A stretch of DNA of 64,000 bases from G963667915 sp965197385 (GCA_965197385.1 CBDANA010000009.1:1116001-1180000); one strand, 5' to 3'; shown: positions 54,086 through 63,645, numbered from the stretch's first letter. The notes: generated by a model from the sequence alone, not told the origin. Translations and numbers: made by a program.

Positions 54086-54650
54086 GTTCCCGGTACGATT
54101 CACTGGCAGCTTCCAACTCCCGTGCGCAGCGCTGCGCCTCGCTTAGGTCAGCCGGCGTCATCCTGTCGGCCTCGGCGGCGAGCACGATGCGGGCGCACGC
54201 CTCCACGTCGGATCCGGCATCGTGGTGACGCAGCGGAATGCGAAGCCGCCGACAGACGTCTGGCAGCTTCGTCGGGTAGATTCCCCATTGCTTGCGAGCG
54301 AGCTGGACGGTGCAGGTAAACGGCGTCCGCGGCGCGCGCAGCCGGTACCGTGCACAGCACGCGAGAAGGACGCTCCGGTCGAACGGCGCGTTGTGAGCGG
54401 CCAGGAACTCTGCGTCCTCGATCCAGGCGCGCAGCGCTGGCCAGAGATCCTCGAAGGTGGGCGCGTCACACACGTCCTCCCAACGCATGCCGTGGATCCC
54501 GGTGAACGAGAACGCTGGCGTCGGCGGTCGGATGAGGTACGTTCGCGAGGCGGCGATCCGGCCATCGCAGCCGGCGGCGAGACCGACCGCGCACGCGCTA
54601 TCGCGGCGCGACGTGGCGGTCTCGAAGTCGATGGCAACGAAGGTACTCAT
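54039..54650 (-). CDS. DEDDh 3'-5' exonuclease (DNA polymerase III epsilon-like)
   Basis: 203 residues from ATG 54650. DEDDh motifs: FVAIDFETATSRRDSA (Asp, Glu), FLAAHNAPFDRSVL (Asp) and HHDAGSDVEACARIVL (His, Asp). Such stand-alone exonucleases proofread or degrade DNA or RNA. The C-terminal LNQATSACS lies in the IS3 end, so the native tail has been replaced, but all catalytic motifs remain. It is divergent from the possible cas3 fragment, 69 bases away. Confidence 0.85.
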   Translation of the reverse strand: MSTFVAIDFETATSRRDSACAVGLAAGCDGRIAASRTYLIRPPTPAFSFTGIHGMRWEDVCDAPTFEDLWPALRAWIEDAEFLAAHNAPFDRSVLLACCARYRLRAPRTPFTCTVQLARKQWGIYPTKLPDVCRRLRIPLRHHDAGSDVEACARIVLAAEADRMTPADLSEAQRCARELEAASESYRERRRPNLLNQATSACS

Positions 54651-54719
54651 CGTGCGAGCCCCTACCATACGAGGGATGGGAAGCTGATGGTCGAGACTCA
54701 GCTCGTGCAACTGTGAATT

Positions 54720-54878
54720 ATGGATGCTTGGGGAAAGTTTGAATCGTCGGATTGCTTCCACCGCCTGGAGCATCACTGCGCGGACGTTGCGGCTTGCTTC
54801 GAGGCACTCCTCGCCGAGCCCGTGCTACGGACTCGGTTCGCGCAGGCGTCAGGCGCCGGGAGTCACGCGTACGTCTGA
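54720..54878 (+). pseudogene. Possible Cas3 N-terminal (HD-domain) fragment
   Basis: 52 codons from ATG 54720: MDAWGKFESSDCFHRLEHHC then ADVAACFEALLAEPVLRTRF. The pattern (WGK, short linker, HHxxDVAA helix) resembles the start of type I CRISPR Cas3 proteins just before their HD nuclease motif. A TGA ends it; no helicase or other cas gene and no CRISPR array is seen. Identification rests on this short match, so it is tentative. Confidence 0.45.
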
Positions 54879-55174
54879 CGTCCCCATGTTGCCTCCGCGC
54901 GCAGCAGCAGTCGGGCCGCACGTCCGGCCTTGGGCCCACCTTCGCCGCCAACTCAGTCCTGTGCCGCGCGGTTGCCCGAGTGATGGAGGAAGGAACTTGA
55001 AGGTTTGCCGCCTCAACATTAATAACTTTGGTCCTTCCGGGATCTCCGTGGGTCGCAAGGAGCCCGGGTGACTCGTCAGGCCGCCTGCGGGGGCCCCCTG
55101 GTGGGTGGGGGCTTGCTCGGCGGCGGATTGCACTCAAGGTGTCCTGCTGATAGAACGCTCCGGCGGAGGAGCGA
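54879..55174. other. Gene-free interval between cas3-like and ISL3 fragments
   Basis: Nothing recognisable as a gene. GC-rich palindromic bits (gcgggggccccctggtgggtgggggc region near 55085-55110, quoted in part) may belong to the left end of an ISL3-type element. Confidence 0.4.
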
Positions 55175-55262
55175 ATGCAGGATACCAAGCTGTTCGAGAC
55201 GATCTTGGGGATCCCTACCCCCTGGCACGTGGCGCGCGTCGAGCTGAAACCCGAGGACGAGC
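55175..55262 (+). pseudogene. ISL3-family transposase 5' fragment
   Basis: MQDTKLFETILGIPTPWHVA and RVELKPEDER match the N-terminus of ISL3 transposases. After about 55262 the frame passes into IS110-related DNA. GGAGGAG lies upstream at 55164-55170, so the native start region is preserved. Confidence 0.65.
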
Positions 55263-55740
55263 GGGGATGTCGCGAGAACATCATTGGCGACACGCATGGC
55301 GTGATCCCGTTCAGGAGAGTACTTCCCGACGCATTCCTGCCTTCGGATGCTCCTCGCTCATCACGATGAAGGAGTGACCGATGCCACGCACACAGCACAC
55401 CACGCGCCCCCAGCGGCGCTCGAAGCGGAAGGACCCGAGAACAGACGTTTCTGGAGCGGGTGTATCTCAATGCCGCGGGTATCGACATTGGGTCCGGGAG
55501 CCATTGGGTGGCGGTCCCCCCCGACCGAGCCGAGCAGCCTGTGCGGGAGTTCAGGAGCTTCACGCATGCGCTCATCGACCTGGCCGACTGGCTCACGGCG
55601 TGCGACGTCGATACCGTCGCGATGGAGTCGACCGGCGTGTCTTGGATCCCGCATGCGCCCCGACGGTGCTTGGCGATATGCTGGCCGCGCGCCCGAGGGC
55701 CGAGGCCGACGGACCACTGGTGGCCAGTCCCCGTCTAGGA
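55263..55740 (+). pseudogene. IS110 (second type) 5' remnant
   Basis: Around 55457-55650 two shifted frames encode VYLNAAGIDIGSGSHWVAVP, EQPVREFRSFTHALIDLADW and TVAMESTGVSWIP, a decayed copy of the first 70 codons of the adjoining IS110 gene at 55867. The preceding non-coding sequence (ttcccgacgcattcctgcc and similar) also matches the leader of that element, so two left ends lie in tandem. Confidence 0.75.
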
Positions 55741-57131
55741 GCTTGGTCCGGGGATGTGGCGACAGCCGCACTGGTGGCACGATTGGTGTGACCCCGTTCA
55801 AGAGACTGCTTCCCCGACACATCCCTGCCCTCGGGTGCTTCACCCATGATCCCCAAGGAGCCCCCCGTGACGCAACGAGAACGAGGTCAAGCACAGCAGC
55901 GCGCTCGACACGAGCAAGAGATTCTCCGAAAGATCCATCTGAACGCCGCCGGCATCGATATCGGCAGCGCGAGCCACTGGGTGGCGGTGCCCGACGATCG
56001 GGACGACCAGCCGGTACGAGAATTCACGAGTTTCACCCATGATCTCACCGCGTTGGCCACCTGGCTCGAGGCGTGCGGGATTGACACGGTCGCCATGGAG
56101 TCGACGGGGGTCTACTGGATCCCGCTGTACGAACTCCTCGAAGCCCGTGGGATCGAGGTGCTGCTCGTGAACGCCCACCATGTGAAGGGCGTGCCCGGCC
56201 GCAAGAGCGACATCCTCGATTGCCAGTGGCTCCAGCAGCTGCACACCTTCGGGCTGTTGCGCGGGAGCTTCCGGCCCGACGCACCGATCGCGGCGCTGCG
56301 CAGCGTCATCCGGCACCGCGATCAGCTGGTCGAGTCGGCGGCCTCATGGGTCCAGCGGATGCAGAAGGCGCTCGTCTTCATGAACCTCCAGCTCCATCAC
56401 GTCCTGACCGACGTCACCGGGGTGACCGGGGTCGCGATCCTACGTGACATCGTCGCGGGCGAAACCGACTCCGCTGTCCTCGCCCGGCACCGCGACCCGC
56501 GCTGCAAGGCCACCGAGGCGGAGATCGCCGCCGCGCTCACAGGGCACTACCGCGCCGAACATGTGTTCGTGCTTCGCCAAGCGCTCAAGGGCTACGACTT
56601 CTACCAGACGCAGATCGGCCGCTGCGACGACGAGATCCAGGGCCAGATCCGCGCCCTCGAGGCGACCTGCCAGACCCCCGATGAGCCGCCGGACCCGCCC
56701 CGACCCGCGCGGCGGCGGAGTGCCAACGAACCCCGCTTCGAGATCCGGGTCCCACTGTATACGCTGTGCGCAGGCGTCGACCTGACCGCGATCCCAGGGC
56801 CTGGGGCCGTATGGGGCGCTCAAACTCGTGTCCGAGATCGGCGTCGATATGCGTCGCTGGGCGACGGAGAAGCACTTCACCTCGTGGCTCACGGTCGCGC
56901 CCCGGAACCAGGATCTCCGGGGGCAAGCTCCTCAGCTCCCGCACGCAACCGTCGGCCAATCGGGCGGCAAAGACCCTCCGCCTGGCCGCCATGAGTCTCG
57001 GGCGCAGCGATCACGCGCTCGGCGCGTTCTACCGGCGGCTCGCCGCCCGCGCCGGCAAGGCCAAGGTCCTGCGCCCCAGGGTTTCCTTGGACACTTGATT
57101 GCGAGAGAGTACTCGCAGGAGGAGTGTCGAA

Positions 57132-57512
57132 ATGGGGAAGCCAGATCAAGGTGCGGCGGCGGCGGAGGGAGCCCGGAGGGCGACCGGAGATGCTGCCGGG
57201 AACGGCCGTGGGGGACGGTTTTCGGCCCGGCGCAAGCGCGAGACGGTGCTGCGTCTGCTGCGCGGCGAGGATCTTGAGTCCGTGTCGCGGGAGCTGGGGA
57301 TCACGGCGGCGCGGGCCTCGCAGTGGCGCGATCAGTTTCTGGCCGCAGGCCAGGCCAGCCTGAAGAGCCGGGCGCCGGACGCCCGGGACGAGGCCAATCG
57401 TCGGCTGCAAGCCAAGATCGGTGAGTTACTGATGGAGAACGAACTGCTCTACGCGAAGGTGGACCAGTTGGAGGCGGCCGGCCCTTTGGCCCGGCGGAGG
57501 TCGAGGCGATGA
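57132..57512 (+). CDS. IS3 OrfA
   Basis: 126 residues from ATG 57132 with AGGAGGAG upstream. The HTH region is FSARRKRETVLRLLRGEDLE and LGITAARASQWRDQFLAAGQ; a C-terminal leucine-zipper-like stretch is LLMENELLYAKVDQLE. It binds the element ends and regulates transposition. Its stop overlaps the OrfB start (ATGA), so OrfB seems to be made by coupling rather than by programmed frameshift. Confidence 0.88.
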   Translation: MGKPDQGAAAAEGARRATGDAAGNGRGGRFSARRKRETVLRLLRGEDLESVSRELGITAARASQWRDQFLAAGQASLKSRAPDARDEANRRLQAKIGELLMENELLYAKVDQLEAAGPLARRRSRR

Positions 57513-58393
57513 AGGGCGCCCACTCGATCTCCACGCGTCGGGCGTACGGCGTGCAGCGGGTCTGCCGCGTGTGGCACCGCGCCCGCTCCAGCGTGTATGC
57601 GCGGCGGCAGGCGACGACGTCCCCTTGCCGGCGCGGGCCGGTCGGCGCCGCCCCGGACGACGTCCTGGTCGGCCATATTGGCCGCATGCTCGAGGCGTCG
57701 CCGTTTCATGGCGAAGGGTACCGGAAAGCCTGGGCGAAGCTTCGGGTCGAGGGAATCCGCACGTCCCAGGAGCGGGTGCGCCGGTTGATGCGGGAGCACG
57801 ACCTCCAGGCCCCGCACCGCGTGGGCCACGCGCACGGCTCGAAGGCGCACGACGGGACCATCACCACCGAGGCCCCCGATGTGATGTGGGGCACGGACAT
57901 GACGACCACGGTGACCGTGAGTGAGGGCGCGGCCTTCGTCTTCGTGGCCGTCGATCACTGCACAACCGAGTGCATCGGCCTGCATGCGGCCAAGCGCGGG
58001 ACCCGATTTGAGGCCCTGGAGCCGATCCGCCAGGGCGTCCGCGAACGCTTCGGTGAGATCGGCGACGGCGTGGCCCGCGGGCTCCGGCTCCGGCACGACC
58101 ACGGGTCGAACTATCTGGCCGACGACTTTCAACAGGAGGTCGCGTTCTTCGGCATCGAGAGCTCGCCGAGTTTCGTGCGGGAACCCGAAGGCAACGGCGT
58201 CGCGGAACGCTTCATCCGCACGCTGAAGGAGAATCTGTTGTGGGTGCGGAGCTTCGACACCATCGAGGAGCTCCGCCTGGCCCTGCTTGCGTTCAAGCGA
58301 ACGTACAACGAGCAGTGGATGCTGGAGAAATACCACTATCGAAGTCCCGCTCAGGTGCGACGTGACCTCGTCGGGCTGGACGCGGCAGCGTAG
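57509..58393 (+). CDS. IS3 OrfB integrase
   Basis: 294 residues. HTH_21-like segment (HGEGYRKAWAKLRVEGIRTS) then the rve DDE core: MWGTDMTTTVTVSEG (Asp), LRHDHGSNYLADDF (Asp) and REPEGNGVAERFIRTLKENL (Glu). The final YHYRSPAQVRRDL is also typical. Complete frame. Confidence 0.92.
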   Translation: MKGAHSISTRRAYGVQRVCRVWHRARSSVYARRQATTSPCRRGPVGAAPDDVLVGHIGRMLEASPFHGEGYRKAWAKLRVEGIRTSQERVRRLMREHDLQAPHRVGHAHGSKAHDGTITTEAPDVMWGTDMTTTVTVSEGAAFVFVAVDHCTTECIGLHAAKRGTRFEALEPIRQGVRERFGEIGDGVARGLRLRHDHGSNYLADDFQQEVAFFGIESSPSFVREPEGNGVAERFIRTLKENLLWVRSFDTIEELRLALLAFKRTYNEQWMLEKYHYRSPAQVRRDLVGLDAAA

Positions 58394-58848
58394 ATGCGAA
58401 TACCGTCAAACCACTGTCCAAGAACCCTGGGGCGCTACAAAGGCGATCACGGCGACGGCCTGCAAGCTCGCCATCCTGGTGTATCGCATGCTCCGGGACC
58501 GCCTCCCCTACCGGGAGCGCACGGCCGCCGACTACGACCAACAGCAGCGATCGCGGATCCTGCGCGGCCTCCGGAGGCGCGCCGCCTCGCTGGGGTGCGA
58601 GATCGTCGACGCCAAGACTGGAGTCGTCATGTAGATGTTTTCTCAAGAGTGCCCTCGCTTGCGTGCCTACGCATCGGCGTCTTCGTTACCGCGGACGCCG
58701 CAAGGCTCGCTACCGGTGTGGGTGGGTCGCCCTTCACTGGACGGGTTTCGCACCCGTTGGACGGCAAACAAAGTTTCATGACGTCACCGCATCGTCACTC
58801 CCCTTTGACCAGCCTTGCCTGGTCGCACCGTGCACCAACGCCGCTTAT

Positions 58849-59945
58849 TCATTGCACCACCACCGTCGACGGTCGGTCCTCGTCAGCCACGTAGACAGGT
58901 ATCCCGGCTTTGTGAGCTTGGTCGACATAGCGACGGAATCTGTCCGGCGAGGTGATTCTCCGTACCATAATGACTCGAAGATCCGGCCGGAGGAACGGCA
59001 AGTGCCGAGGACCGTACAACACCACTGTGCCCGCGGGAACATCGGTGTAGTGAGCACGAATCTTCTGCAGGCGCTCGGGGAAGAGAATCGGCTGGGCACG
59101 GTACTGTGCCAGAGGCTGATACACGCTAGTGTACGCTACGGACGCCAAGACTATGAGGACGGTTGCGGCCTTCACACCGCGATGCTCACGGAATCCCCGC
59201 GCGGCCAGCCCGCTCAGCGCCGCAGCGGTCACCAGGACCGTTCCCGGCGCCAGCAGACGAGCGTCGAGCGCATTGAAGTACCTGGAGGACTTCAGGAGCA
59301 CCATGCTGGCCCAGAAGAACACCCCGGTGAGAGCCAGCACCACGATCGTCACGCGCTCGCCGCTGTCCAACCGGCCGAGGCCTCGCCCGGCGCCTCGTCC
59401 TCGGACCGTCATTTGGAGACTCACGGCCACGGTGAGAACTATGACAGCAGCGAACGCCGCGAGCAGTATTGGGTGTCTCGGATGAGGGACGTACACGAAG
59501 ACGAAATTGACCTCTGAGACCAGGGCCTTGGCGGACTCATAGATAAAGACCATCAGGCTTTCTCGTCGCCGGGCGGCCCCGGGTAAGAGGGCGCCTGAGA
59601 TCACATAATTCAGCCACAGATAGGCCCCGATTGGGACGGCCGCGCCGACCAGGGACCCCGCCAGGAGGCGCACAGCGCGCGGCCGGCCTTTCGCGGCGGC
59701 CCAGAGACAGGCGGCCAGTACCGGGACGAGCAGCACGATGCCGACGTATCGAATGCAGAAGGCGGCCGCGATGGCTGTCGCCAAGATCACCGCCGCAGAC
59801 GCGCTCTCCCGGTCGAGGAGACGAGCCAGCGCCAGTGTCGCAACGAGCATCGCCAGAATAAAGATGCCCTCGGCGTAGGTTGCCGAAAAGGTGGTGATGA
59901 TCCCGCCTGAGAGCCACGCCACACTGGCCATGCCGCCTGTGCGGG
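58849..59945 (-). CDS. Multi-pass glycosyltransferase-like (PMT/ArnT-like) membrane protein, 5'-truncated
   Basis: About 361 residues from the first credible Met at 59931 (ASVAWLSGGIITTFSATYAEG). At least eight hydrophobic segments follow, e.g. IFILAMLVATLALARLL, VILATAIAAAFCIRYVGIVL and GVKAATVLIVLASVAYTSVY, with a soluble C-terminal domain (LYGPRHLPFLRPDLRVIMVR). This is like the C-terminal two thirds of lipid-linked-sugar glycosyltransferases. The N-terminal helices with the catalytic Asp/Glu are missing: upstream sequence is unrelated. Probably inactive. Confidence 0.6.
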
Positions 59946-60022
59946 GGCCCGCGAGCAGCACCTCCGCTCGAAACCCGACCGCGCGCCCTGGTATCGAGAC
60001 ATTGAGCACAGGAGAGCCGACG

Positions 60023-60250
60023 ATGACACAACACAATGAGCTGGCCGAGCGCATCCGAAAGCGCACGGCGCTTGAGGCCAAGAAACACGCGGACCTCGAT
60101 GAAGCCGCCGAGCGGACCCTGGCCGTCCTCGATGTGTTGATCGCACAACTCGACAGCATCACGCCCCGGCTGCTGGCGTTCTCTGACCTCATCGGCGGGC
60201 CGGAACCAGAGACGGACGGCACGCTCGCCCCTCGCACCGTCCTGAACTAA
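60023..60250 (+). CDS. Small helical protein, unknown (pair member 1)
   Basis: 75 residues, AGGAGAG eight to fourteen bases upstream. Mostly charged helix (NELAERIRKRTALEAKKHAD, ERTLAVLDVLIAQLDSITPR), likely coiled coil. No family recognised. The second small gene begins 16 bases downstream with its own RBS, so the two form an operon. Confidence 0.6.
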   Translation: MTQHNELAERIRKRTALEAKKHADLDEAAERTLAVLDVLIAQLDSITPRLLAFSDLIGGPEPETDGTLAPRTVLN

Positions 60251-60265
60251 AGGAGACACGACCAC

Positions 60266-60547
60266 ATGCCGACCGACATCACCACCGCCGGCACGCTGAG
60301 CACGAAGGCGGCCAAAGCGCTCGACACCATGCGCGCCCGCATCGTCAAAGCCGACGAGGCGCGCACCGATGCTGCGCATCACGCGCGCGCCGCCCAGGTC
60401 GCCACGGCCGCGACCGAGGCCGTGACCGCCAACCGCGACGCGGCCGAGGCGTGGGATACCCTGGCGACCCATGCCGCCACACACGCGGCCCAGTGTCGCC
60501 ACGGCGCAGACCTGGCCGAACGCACGCGCCGCCGGTGGGCGCGCTAG
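60266..60547 (+). CDS. Small Ala-rich helical protein, unknown (pair member 2)
   Basis: 93 residues, AAAGGAGA upstream. Ala-, Thr- and His-rich helix (AARAAQVATAATEAVTANRD-like composition; AEAWDTLATHAATHAAQ), Lys/Arg at the ends. It is likely an extended coiled coil. Function unknown; it may partner the preceding protein. The location between a clipped glycosyltransferase and IS630 suggests cargo of a mobile element. Confidence 0.6.
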   Translation: MPTDITTAGTLSTKAAKALDTMRARIVKADEARTDAAHHARAAQVATAATEAVTANRDAAEAWDTLATHAATHAAQCRHGADLAERTRRRWAR

Positions 60548-60899
60548 CCCGTGGCAGGGGCACAGCATGACGCTGGACTTTCGTGCCCATCACGGGCAAC
60601 CTCGCGCGGCCGGCGAGCCTGTACACGTCCGCCAGCCTGAATACAATGGTGCCATCAGGCCCTCAGAGCCGGGCCGGTATCCATGACACGGCTCATGAAG
60701 AGCCTCGATGAGTTCCTCAAGCGCGACCAAGACCGAGTACTGTTTGACCTCGACCCACGCCACAAAGACACCTGATTCGTGGTCGAGCCAGCGGACCCGG
60801 TCTACGATAGACACTCTCCGGCTAAAGCGCTTTTCAGATAGCCCTTGTACTGCTTGGGCTCGTCGTGGTACTTCTGCATGCACCAATGCAGGAGGACCG
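60548..60899. other. Interval before IS630; one possible 30-codon ORF
   Basis: A 30-codon frame MTRLMKSLDEFLKRDQDRVL (60683-60775) starts at an ATG without a clear RBS. Nothing else is recognised. The left end of the IS630 element should lie here but shows no clear inverted partner. Confidence 0.35.
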
Positions 60900-61765
60900 A
60901 TGCAAGCCTATTCGATGGATCTCCGAGAACGGGCCCTGCTCGACAGTGATGCCGGGATGAAGGCCGCGGACGTCGCGGTGAAGTACCGCGTGAGCGGGTC
61001 GTGGGTGCGGCTGCTGAAGCAGCGCCGGCGGGAGACGGGCGAAGTCGCACCGCGCGTCCAGCGGCACGGGCGGCGCCGGATGTTGGAGCCGCACCTGCAC
61101 ACTCTGGCCGCGCTGATCGCGGAGCAACCGGATCGCACCTTGGCCGAGCTGAAGGACGCGCTCGGCACGCCGGCCAGTCTGGCGACGATCTGGCGCGCGG
61201 TGGCGGCCCTGGACGTGACCATCAAAAAAAACGGTCCGGCCCTCCGAACACGATCGACCTGACGTCGCGGCCGCGCGGGTCGTGTGGCACGCCGCCGCGC
61301 CGACCTGGGATCCGACACGCCTGGTTTTTCTCGACGAAACCGGCATTACGAACACTCTCCTGCGGCGGTATGGTCGGGCCCTCCGCGGGGCCCGCGTCCA
61401 CGACCACGCGCCGTGCGCCCGGTGGCAGACCAGTACGTTTCTCGCGGCGCTACGGGTCACCGGCCTGACCGCGCCCGGGGTCTTCGACGGCGCCATCGAC
61501 GGGGCGAGCTTCCTCGCCTATATCGAACAGATCCTCGTGCCCACCCTGCATCCCGGGGACATCGTCATCGCCGATAACCTCAGCGCACACAAAGTGGCCG
61601 GCGTCCGCCAGGCGATCGAACGCGTCGGCGCCACGCTCTGCTATCTGCCGCCCTACAGTCCGGACCTCAATCCCATTGAACTCTGCTTCGCGAAGCTCAA
61701 AGCCCTCGTGCGCGCCGCCCGCTGTCGATCCACCGAGACCCTCTGGCCTTTCCTCGGCGCCTGTC
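60900..61765 (+). pseudogene. IS630-family transposase with frameshift at an A8 run
   Basis: ATG 60900 after GGAGGA. The first frame holds the HTH part (YSMDLRERALLDSDAGMKAA, VSGSWVRLLKQRRRETGEV). At 61224-61231 eight A bases occur; seven would join it in frame to the DDE part: HDRPDVAAARVVWHAA, LVFLDETGITNTLLRRYG (Asp), DIVIADNLSAHKV (Asp) and YSPDLNPIELCFAKLKAL (Glu). The run could also permit slippage, which some IS630 members use. The C-terminal tail is cut at about 61765 by another IS remnant. Confidence 0.8.
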
Positions 61766-61784
61766 TGCCGCATCCCTCGACCTC

Positions 61785-61985
61785 CGCACCTACATTGCCG
61801 AGCCGGACCGCGGCCGGCGGCGCTGGACGACGAAGGCGGCGGCGCGCGACGCGGTGTACGCCAACCGCCGACGGATTCAAGGCGCGCGTGGGCGTGCCCT
61901 GCAACGGCGCCGGAGTGAGCGACTGGAACGCCCGAACGCGCATCTCTACGACACCGGTGGGATGCGCCGCACCACGGGCTGCTAG
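61785..61985 (+). pseudogene. IS1182-like transposase C-terminal remnant with terminal repeat
   Basis: A third frame encodes LRTYIAEPDRGRRRW, AVYANRRRIQGARGRALQRR and HLYDTGGMRRT, the C-terminal zinc-ribbon-like region of IS1182-type transposases. It then runs straight into CACCACGGGCTG (61970-61981) and CTAG. That end is identical to the terminal repeat of MITE-3, so this marks the right end of an IS that could have mobilised the MITEs. Confidence 0.7.
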
Positions 61986-62053
61986 GCTCGTCTGAACCAG
62001 ATGCGAGGGTCGCTGTGACCTCCTCTGTTACTGACGTGCTGTAGATTGGGACA

Positions 62054-62893
62054 ATGGCAAACAAATCACTTCGGTTCGACGAGATCGGTTATTGGTCTGA
62101 AGTCAAGCTCGACATTGTCAAGAAGTACGCCAAGGCGTATTCGACAATTATCGCGAAGCAGCAGTCGATCACGGCGCACGTCTACGTCGACGGCTTTGCG
62201 GGTGCCGGCAGGCACGTCTCAAAGACCACAGGTGAGGCGGTGTCCGGCAGTCCACTGAACGCGATGAATATCGAGCCGCCGTTCTCAGAACTTCACTTCA
62301 TCGACCTTGAAGGAAGCCGGGCCTCGGAATTGCAGCGTTTGGCGGCCGGAGATCATCGTGTCAGTGTACATAAGGGTGACTGCAACAAGATCTTGCTCAA
62401 TAAAGTATTCCCTCATTGCAGATGGGGCGATTTTCGCCGGGCGCTGTGCCTCCTGGACCCATACGGGCTTGCCGTGGACTGGGAAGTGCTGCGGACTGCG
62501 GGTGAGATGAAAAGCATCGAAGTCTTCTACAACTTTATGATCATGGATGCGAACATGAACGTGTTCATGCGTAACCCCGACAAGGTCACGGCCGCGCAAG
62601 CACGTCGGATGGATGCCGTCTGGGGAGACGACTCGTGGCGGTCGGCTGCATATACGACGACGGAAGACCTCTTCGGCGAGATCGAACGGAAGACAACGAA
62701 TGAAGACGTCGCTGAAGCCTTTAGACAACGACTAAAAAAGATCGCCAAGTTCGCGTATGTGCCGCCGCCCATGCCTATGCGAAACTCTAAGGGCGCTGTC
62801 GTCTACTATCTGTACTTCGCCTCACAAAATGAAACAGGCGCGAGGATCGTGAAGGATATCTTCGATACCTACAGCACCAGGGGAGCGGCTTAA
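62054..62893 (+). CDS. TcmP, three-Cys-motif partner protein
   Basis: 279 residues. Family pieces: FDEIGYWSEVKLDIVKKYAK, VYVDGFAGAGRHVSKTTGE, SPLNAMNIEPPFSELHFIDL, CLLDPYGLAVDWEVLRTAGE and PPPMPMRNSKGAVVYYLYFA. TcmP proteins have a methyltransferase-like Rossmann fold (DGFAGAG is the motif-I analogue) and are nearly always encoded beside a three-Cys-motif protein, here the next gene, whose ATG overlaps the TAA of this one. Their biochemical role is not established; occurrence in islands suggests mobile or defence functions (inference). Confidence 0.9.
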   Translation: MANKSLRFDEIGYWSEVKLDIVKKYAKAYSTIIAKQQSITAHVYVDGFAGAGRHVSKTTGEAVSGSPLNAMNIEPPFSELHFIDLEGSRASELQRLAAGDHRVSVHKGDCNKILLNKVFPHCRWGDFRRALCLLDPYGLAVDWEVLRTAGEMKSIEVFYNFMIMDANMNVFMRNPDKVTAAQARRMDAVWGDDSWRSAAYTTTEDLFGEIERKTTNEDVAEAFRQRLKKIAKFAYVPPPMPMRNSKGAVVYYLYFASQNETGARIVKDIFDTYSTRGAA

Positions 62894-63645
62894 TGGCGAC
62901 CAACTCTCCGATCGAGTGGACCGAGTCCACGTGGAATCCGGTGACCGGGTGCGACAAAGTGAGTCCCGGCTGCGCACACTGCTATGCCGAGCGGATGGCC
63001 TGGCGGCTGCAGGCGATGGGGCAGCGGAATTACTCCCGTGGTTTCGACCTTACCTTACAACACCAAATGCTGGACCTGCCGCTCCGGTGGCGGAAGCCGC
63101 GGCGCATCTTCGTGAACTCGATGAGCGATCTCTTCCATGCACGGGTTCCGGACGAATTCATTCAGCGCGTCTTCGGTGTCATGCGCCAAGCCGACTGGCA
63201 TGAGTATCAGATACTCACCAAGCGCTCCGAGCGGCTCGCCGAGCTGCATCGCACGCTGCCGTGGGCACCTCACCTCTGGATGGGAGTCAGCGTCGAGAAT
63301 TCCAGATTTACTTTTCGCATCGAGCATCTGCGAGAAACCGATGCGCTAGTGAAGTTTCTCTCGCTGGAGCCACTCTTGGGTCCGCTTCCGGATCTCGATC
63401 TGCGTGGGATCAATTGGGTCATCGTCGGCGGCGAGTCTGGGCCTGGAGCGCGGCCGATGGAACGATCCTGGATTCTTGACATCCGCGATCAGTGCACTGC
63501 AGCGGGTGTCGCGTTTTTCTTCAAGCAGTGGGGCGGCGTCTTCAAGAGCAGAACCGGACGCGAGCTTGACGGGCGTACCTGGAACGAAATGCCTGCCCGC
63601 GCTGACGGCGGCCGCGCGGCGAGAACGGCAATGATGACGAGGTGA
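62893..63645 (+). CDS. Phage Gp37/Gp68-family (DUF5131) three-Cys protein
   Basis: 250 residues. Cys signature TGCDKVSPGCAHCYAERM, then FVNSMSDLFHARVPDEFIQR, QILTKRSERLAEL, MGVSVENSRFTFRI, FLSLEPLLGPLPDLDLRGIN and GGESGPGARPM. The three-Cys motif resembles a radical-SAM cluster site, though the function is unknown. Start overlaps the tcmP stop by one base. FFFKQWGGVFKSRTGR near the end is also conserved. Complete. Confidence 0.9.
   Translation: MATNSPIEWTESTWNPVTGCDKVSPGCAHCYAERMAWRLQAMGQRNYSRGFDLTLQHQMLDLPLRWRKPRRIFVNSMSDLFHARVPDEFIQRVFGVMRQADWHEYQILTKRSERLAELHRTLPWAPHLWMGVSVENSRFTFRIEHLRETDALVKFLSLEPLLGPLPDLDLRGINWVIVGGESGPGARPMERSWILDIRDQCTAAGVAFFFKQWGGVFKSRTGRELDGRTWNEMPARADGGRAARTAMMTR

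Larger units (their letters stand above)
57075..58431 (+). mobile_element. IS3-family element, apparently intact, inserted in IS110
   Basis: 1,357 bp with inverted ends CCCAGGGTTTCCTTGGACA and, reversed from the right, CCCAGGGTTCTTGGACAG. GCGC lies on both sides (57071-57074, 58432-58435), a likely 4-bp target duplication. Two ORFs follow the IS3 plan. Confidence 0.85.
55867..58634 (+). pseudogene. IS110-family transposase (second type), frameshifted and interrupted by IS3
   Basis: From GTG 55867 (AAGGAG upstream) the frame gives IHLNAAGIDIGSASHWVAVP, STGVYWIPLYELLEARGIEV and NAHHVKGVPGRKSDILDCQW, the DEDD domain of IS110. Near 56800 the frame shifts (YGALKLVSEIGVDMRRW continues elsewhere) and again near 56930. 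The IS3 insertion at 57075-58431 follows. The C-terminal tail resumes at about 58434 as ATKAITATACKLAILVYRML to the stop at 58634. Beyond repair as a gene, but a good marker of insertion order. Confidence 0.85.

Noticed and set aside
54720..55174. CRISPR array near the cas3-like fragment
   Set aside because: No regularly spaced direct repeats are present.
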